A stretch of DNA of 64,000 bases from Gammaproteobacteria bacterium. Its GTDB lineage: Bacteria; Pseudomonadota; Gammaproteobacteria; Steroidobacterales; Rariloculaceae. Positions 62,581 to 64,000 of this stretch are shown one piece after another. How positions within the stretch are numbered: the stretch's first letter is position 1; each line of letters opens with the position of its first letter. The stretch spans positions 188,501 through 252,500 of the forward strand of contig JAJEGN010000014.1 in assembly GCA_022819855.1 (NCBI GenBank), in the 5' to 3' direction. The notes below the pieces were generated by a model, which saw nothing but the letters and a program-made list of their open reading frames with translations, made no database searches and had not been told where the DNA came from. The position numbers were made by a program, and so were the translations under genes.

Positions 62581-63068
62581 TGACGCTCGGCATGGGCAAC
62601 CGCATCATGCCGGCGCTGAGCCTGCTGGCCGCACTGATGCTGGCGGCCGCGCCGGTGCCGGGATGGTCCGCCTCGTTCCGGCCCGAATGGGTCCCGGTCG
62701 TGCTGCTGTTCTGGTCGCTCGTGGCGCCTGACCGGTTCGGAATGCTGACTGCAGCGGGGATGGGGCTGGCGCTCGATGTCCTGACCGGCGCCCTGCTCGG
62801 CCAGCACGCGCTCGCCCTCCTGCTGGTCGTCTACCTCTGTCAAAGGTTCCAGCCACGCATTCGCGTGATTCCCCTTGCCCAGCTCACACTCATGATCGTC
62901 GCGCTGCTCGCGCTCTATGAGTTCGTGCTGTTCTGGGTGGACGGCCTCGCGGGTCGGACGGTCCCGTTCGTCGACCGCTGGGCGCCGGTGCTCAGCAGCA
63001 CGGCCGTATGGTTGCTGGCGCTGGCCGTCCTCGATCGCTGGCGCCGCGTGGCGCACGCGCGCATCTGA
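62580..63068 (+). CDS. mreD: Rod-shape-determining protein MreD
   Basis: ATG 62580 shares one base with the mreC stop and gives 162 residues. About five membrane helices are visible (LSLLAALMLAAAPVPGW, VVLLFWSLVAP, GMGLALDVLTGALLGQHALA, LMIVALLALYEFVLFWVDG). The family phrase GLALDVLTGALLGQ is present. It is part of the elongasome with MreC and the PBP2 product. Confidence 0.93.
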   Translation: MTLGMGNRIMPALSLLAALMLAAAPVPGWSASFRPEWVPVVLLFWSLVAPDRFGMLTAAGMGLALDVLTGALLGQHALALLLVVYLCQRFQPRIRVIPLAQLTLMIVALLALYEFVLFWVDGLAGRTVPFVDRWAPVLSSTAVWLLALAVLDRWRRVAHARI

Positions 63069-63075
63069 GCCGATC

Positions 63076-64000
63076 ATGGAAAACGCAGAGCGGCCGTTCA
63101 AGGACCAGATGAGAGAGCAGAAGCTCTTTCAGTCACGGGTGATCGCCTGTGCCGTGGGCGTGCTGCTCCTGACGGCCATGCTCGTCGGCCGTCTCGTCCA
63201 ACTGCAGGTCGTCGATACCCAGCATTTCACGGAGCTTTCCGAGGGCAACCGCATCCGGACCGCGCCGCTGGCGCCGACGCGCGGCCTGATCTTCGACCGC
63301 AACGGCCTGCTCATCGCCGAGAATCTGCCGACATGGCAACTGGTTGCCGTTCCCGAGGAGATCGACGATCTCGACGGCACGCTGAACGCGCTCACACGAC
63401 TCGACCTGCTCACCGATGTCGACCTCGAGGAACTGGCCGGAAGCGTCCGTTCCCGCCTCGGCTTCGAACGCGTCACGCTCGGCAACCTCAGCGAGTCGCA
63501 GGCCGCGCGGTTCGCCGTGCGGCGGCATCGTTACCCCGGCGTCGACATTCAGGAAGGGCTCGTTCGCCACTACCCGTACGCGGGTGCGGGCGTCCACGCC
63601 GTGGGGTACGTCGGCAGCATCAGCAGCGATGATCTGGAACTCATCGACCGCGGCGAGTATGCCGCGACGTCGCAGATCGGCAAGACCGGTGTCGAGCGCA
63701 GCTACGAGAGCGTCCTGCATGGTCAGGTGGGCTACCGGCAGCAGGAGGTCAATGCCCAGGGCCGGGTTCTGCTCGATCCCGCCATGACCGAGGGCGGCGA
63801 GAACCAGCCAACCCTGCTGACGCGCTGGCCGACACCGGGCAGGCACCTGATCCTGTCGATCGACATGCGCCTGCAGCTTGCCGGCGCCCGGGCCATGGGG
63901 GTCCAGCGAGGCGCCGCAGTCGCGATCGACCCGCGCAACGGCGATCTGCTGGCGTTGATCAGCACGCCGGGGTTCGACCCGAACCGGTTCGCGGCGGGGC
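63076..64000 (+). CDS. mrdA: Penicillin-binding protein 2, N-terminal part (3' end outside window)
   Basis: ATG 63076 is 7 bases after mreD; 308 residues are visible and the frame is open to the right edge. One membrane anchor (VIACAVGVLLLTAMLVGRLV) is followed by the dimerisation domain (GNRIRTAPLAPTRGLIFDRN, RHYPYAGAGVHAVGYVGSIS, GKTGVERSYESVLHGQVGYR). The start of the transpeptidase domain (GAAVAIDPRNGDLLALISTP) is reached, but the S-x-x-K active site lies beyond the window. PBP2 cross-links peptidoglycan during elongation. Confidence 0.95.
   Translation, partial: MENAERPFKDQMREQKLFQSRVIACAVGVLLLTAMLVGRLVQLQVVDTQHFTELSEGNRIRTAPLAPTRGLIFDRNGLLIAENLPTWQLVAVPEEIDDLDGTLNALTRLDLLTDVDLEELAGSVRSRLGFERVTLGNLSESQAARFAVRRHRYPGVDIQEGLVRHYPYAGAGVHAVGYVGSISSDDLELIDRGEYAATSQIGKTGVERSYESVLHGQVGYRQQEVNAQGRVLLDPAMTEGGENQPTLLTRWPTPGRHLILSIDMRLQLAGARAMGVQRGAAVAIDPRNGDLLALISTPGFDPNRFAAG

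Overview
The window is GC-rich, densely coded chromosomal DNA. The housekeeping blocks point to a gammaproteobacterium or close relative: lolB / tRNA-Gln / prs / rplY / pth / ychF, prfA-prmC, gatCAB, and mreBCD followed by the PBP2 gene. Outer-membrane features (a TonB-dependent receptor, a DUF5916 barrel, LolB) fit a Gram-negative cell. Paired DUF1592/DUF1552 proteins, DUF6152 proteins, secreted VOC proteins and an SSS symporter suggest an environmental, probably uncultured, heterotroph. I see no phage, CRISPR array or intact insertion sequence.

Region 1 (1-22 kb): the end of a formyltransferase-family gene is followed by two related cassettes (770-6246 and 16083-21483). Each encodes a secreted ankyrin-repeat protein, a membrane-anchored DUF1587/1595/1592/1588/1585 protein with two c-type haem motifs, and a Tat-exported DUF1552 protein, but the gene order differs. 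Between them lie a Zn-ribbon methyltransferase, an NAD-dependent beta-hydroxyacid dehydrogenase, two adjacent 2-oxoglutarate/Fe(II) oxygenases, a TonB receptor and a small periplasmic protein.

Region 2 (21.6-47.7 kb): an accessory catabolic region. It holds a LigM-type tetrahydrofolate-dependent O-demethylase, an HpaB-family flavin hydroxylase, a gamma-resorcylate-decarboxylase-like amidohydrolase, a type-B carboxylesterase, two VOC proteins, an SGLT-type symporter, three DUF6152 proteins, two apparently secreted methyltransferases, a monomeric isocitrate dehydrogenase and several exported proteins. The outstanding gene is at 37499-39130. One reading frame is interrupted by a single in-frame TGA, read here as selenocysteine in a U-S-T-C motif of the UGSC (seleno)protein family. 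A hairpin with a GGUC loop sits just where a bacterial SECIS element should be.

Region 3 (47.9-64 kb): translation and cell-shape genes. On the minus strand these run TPR lipoprotein, lolB, tRNA-Gln(UUG), prs, rplY, pth, ychF, then gatC-gatA-gatB. On the plus strand they are prfA, prmC, mreB, mreC, mreD and the start of the PBP2 gene, which runs off the window.

Scattered through intergenic spaces are five copies of a 110-bp palindromic element with 29-bp inverted arms and a 52-bp asymmetric centre. The arms differ between copies but almost always change on both sides, so pairing is preserved. Two copies are part of a 193-194 bp composite that carries an extra single arm. I do not recognise this repeat family.
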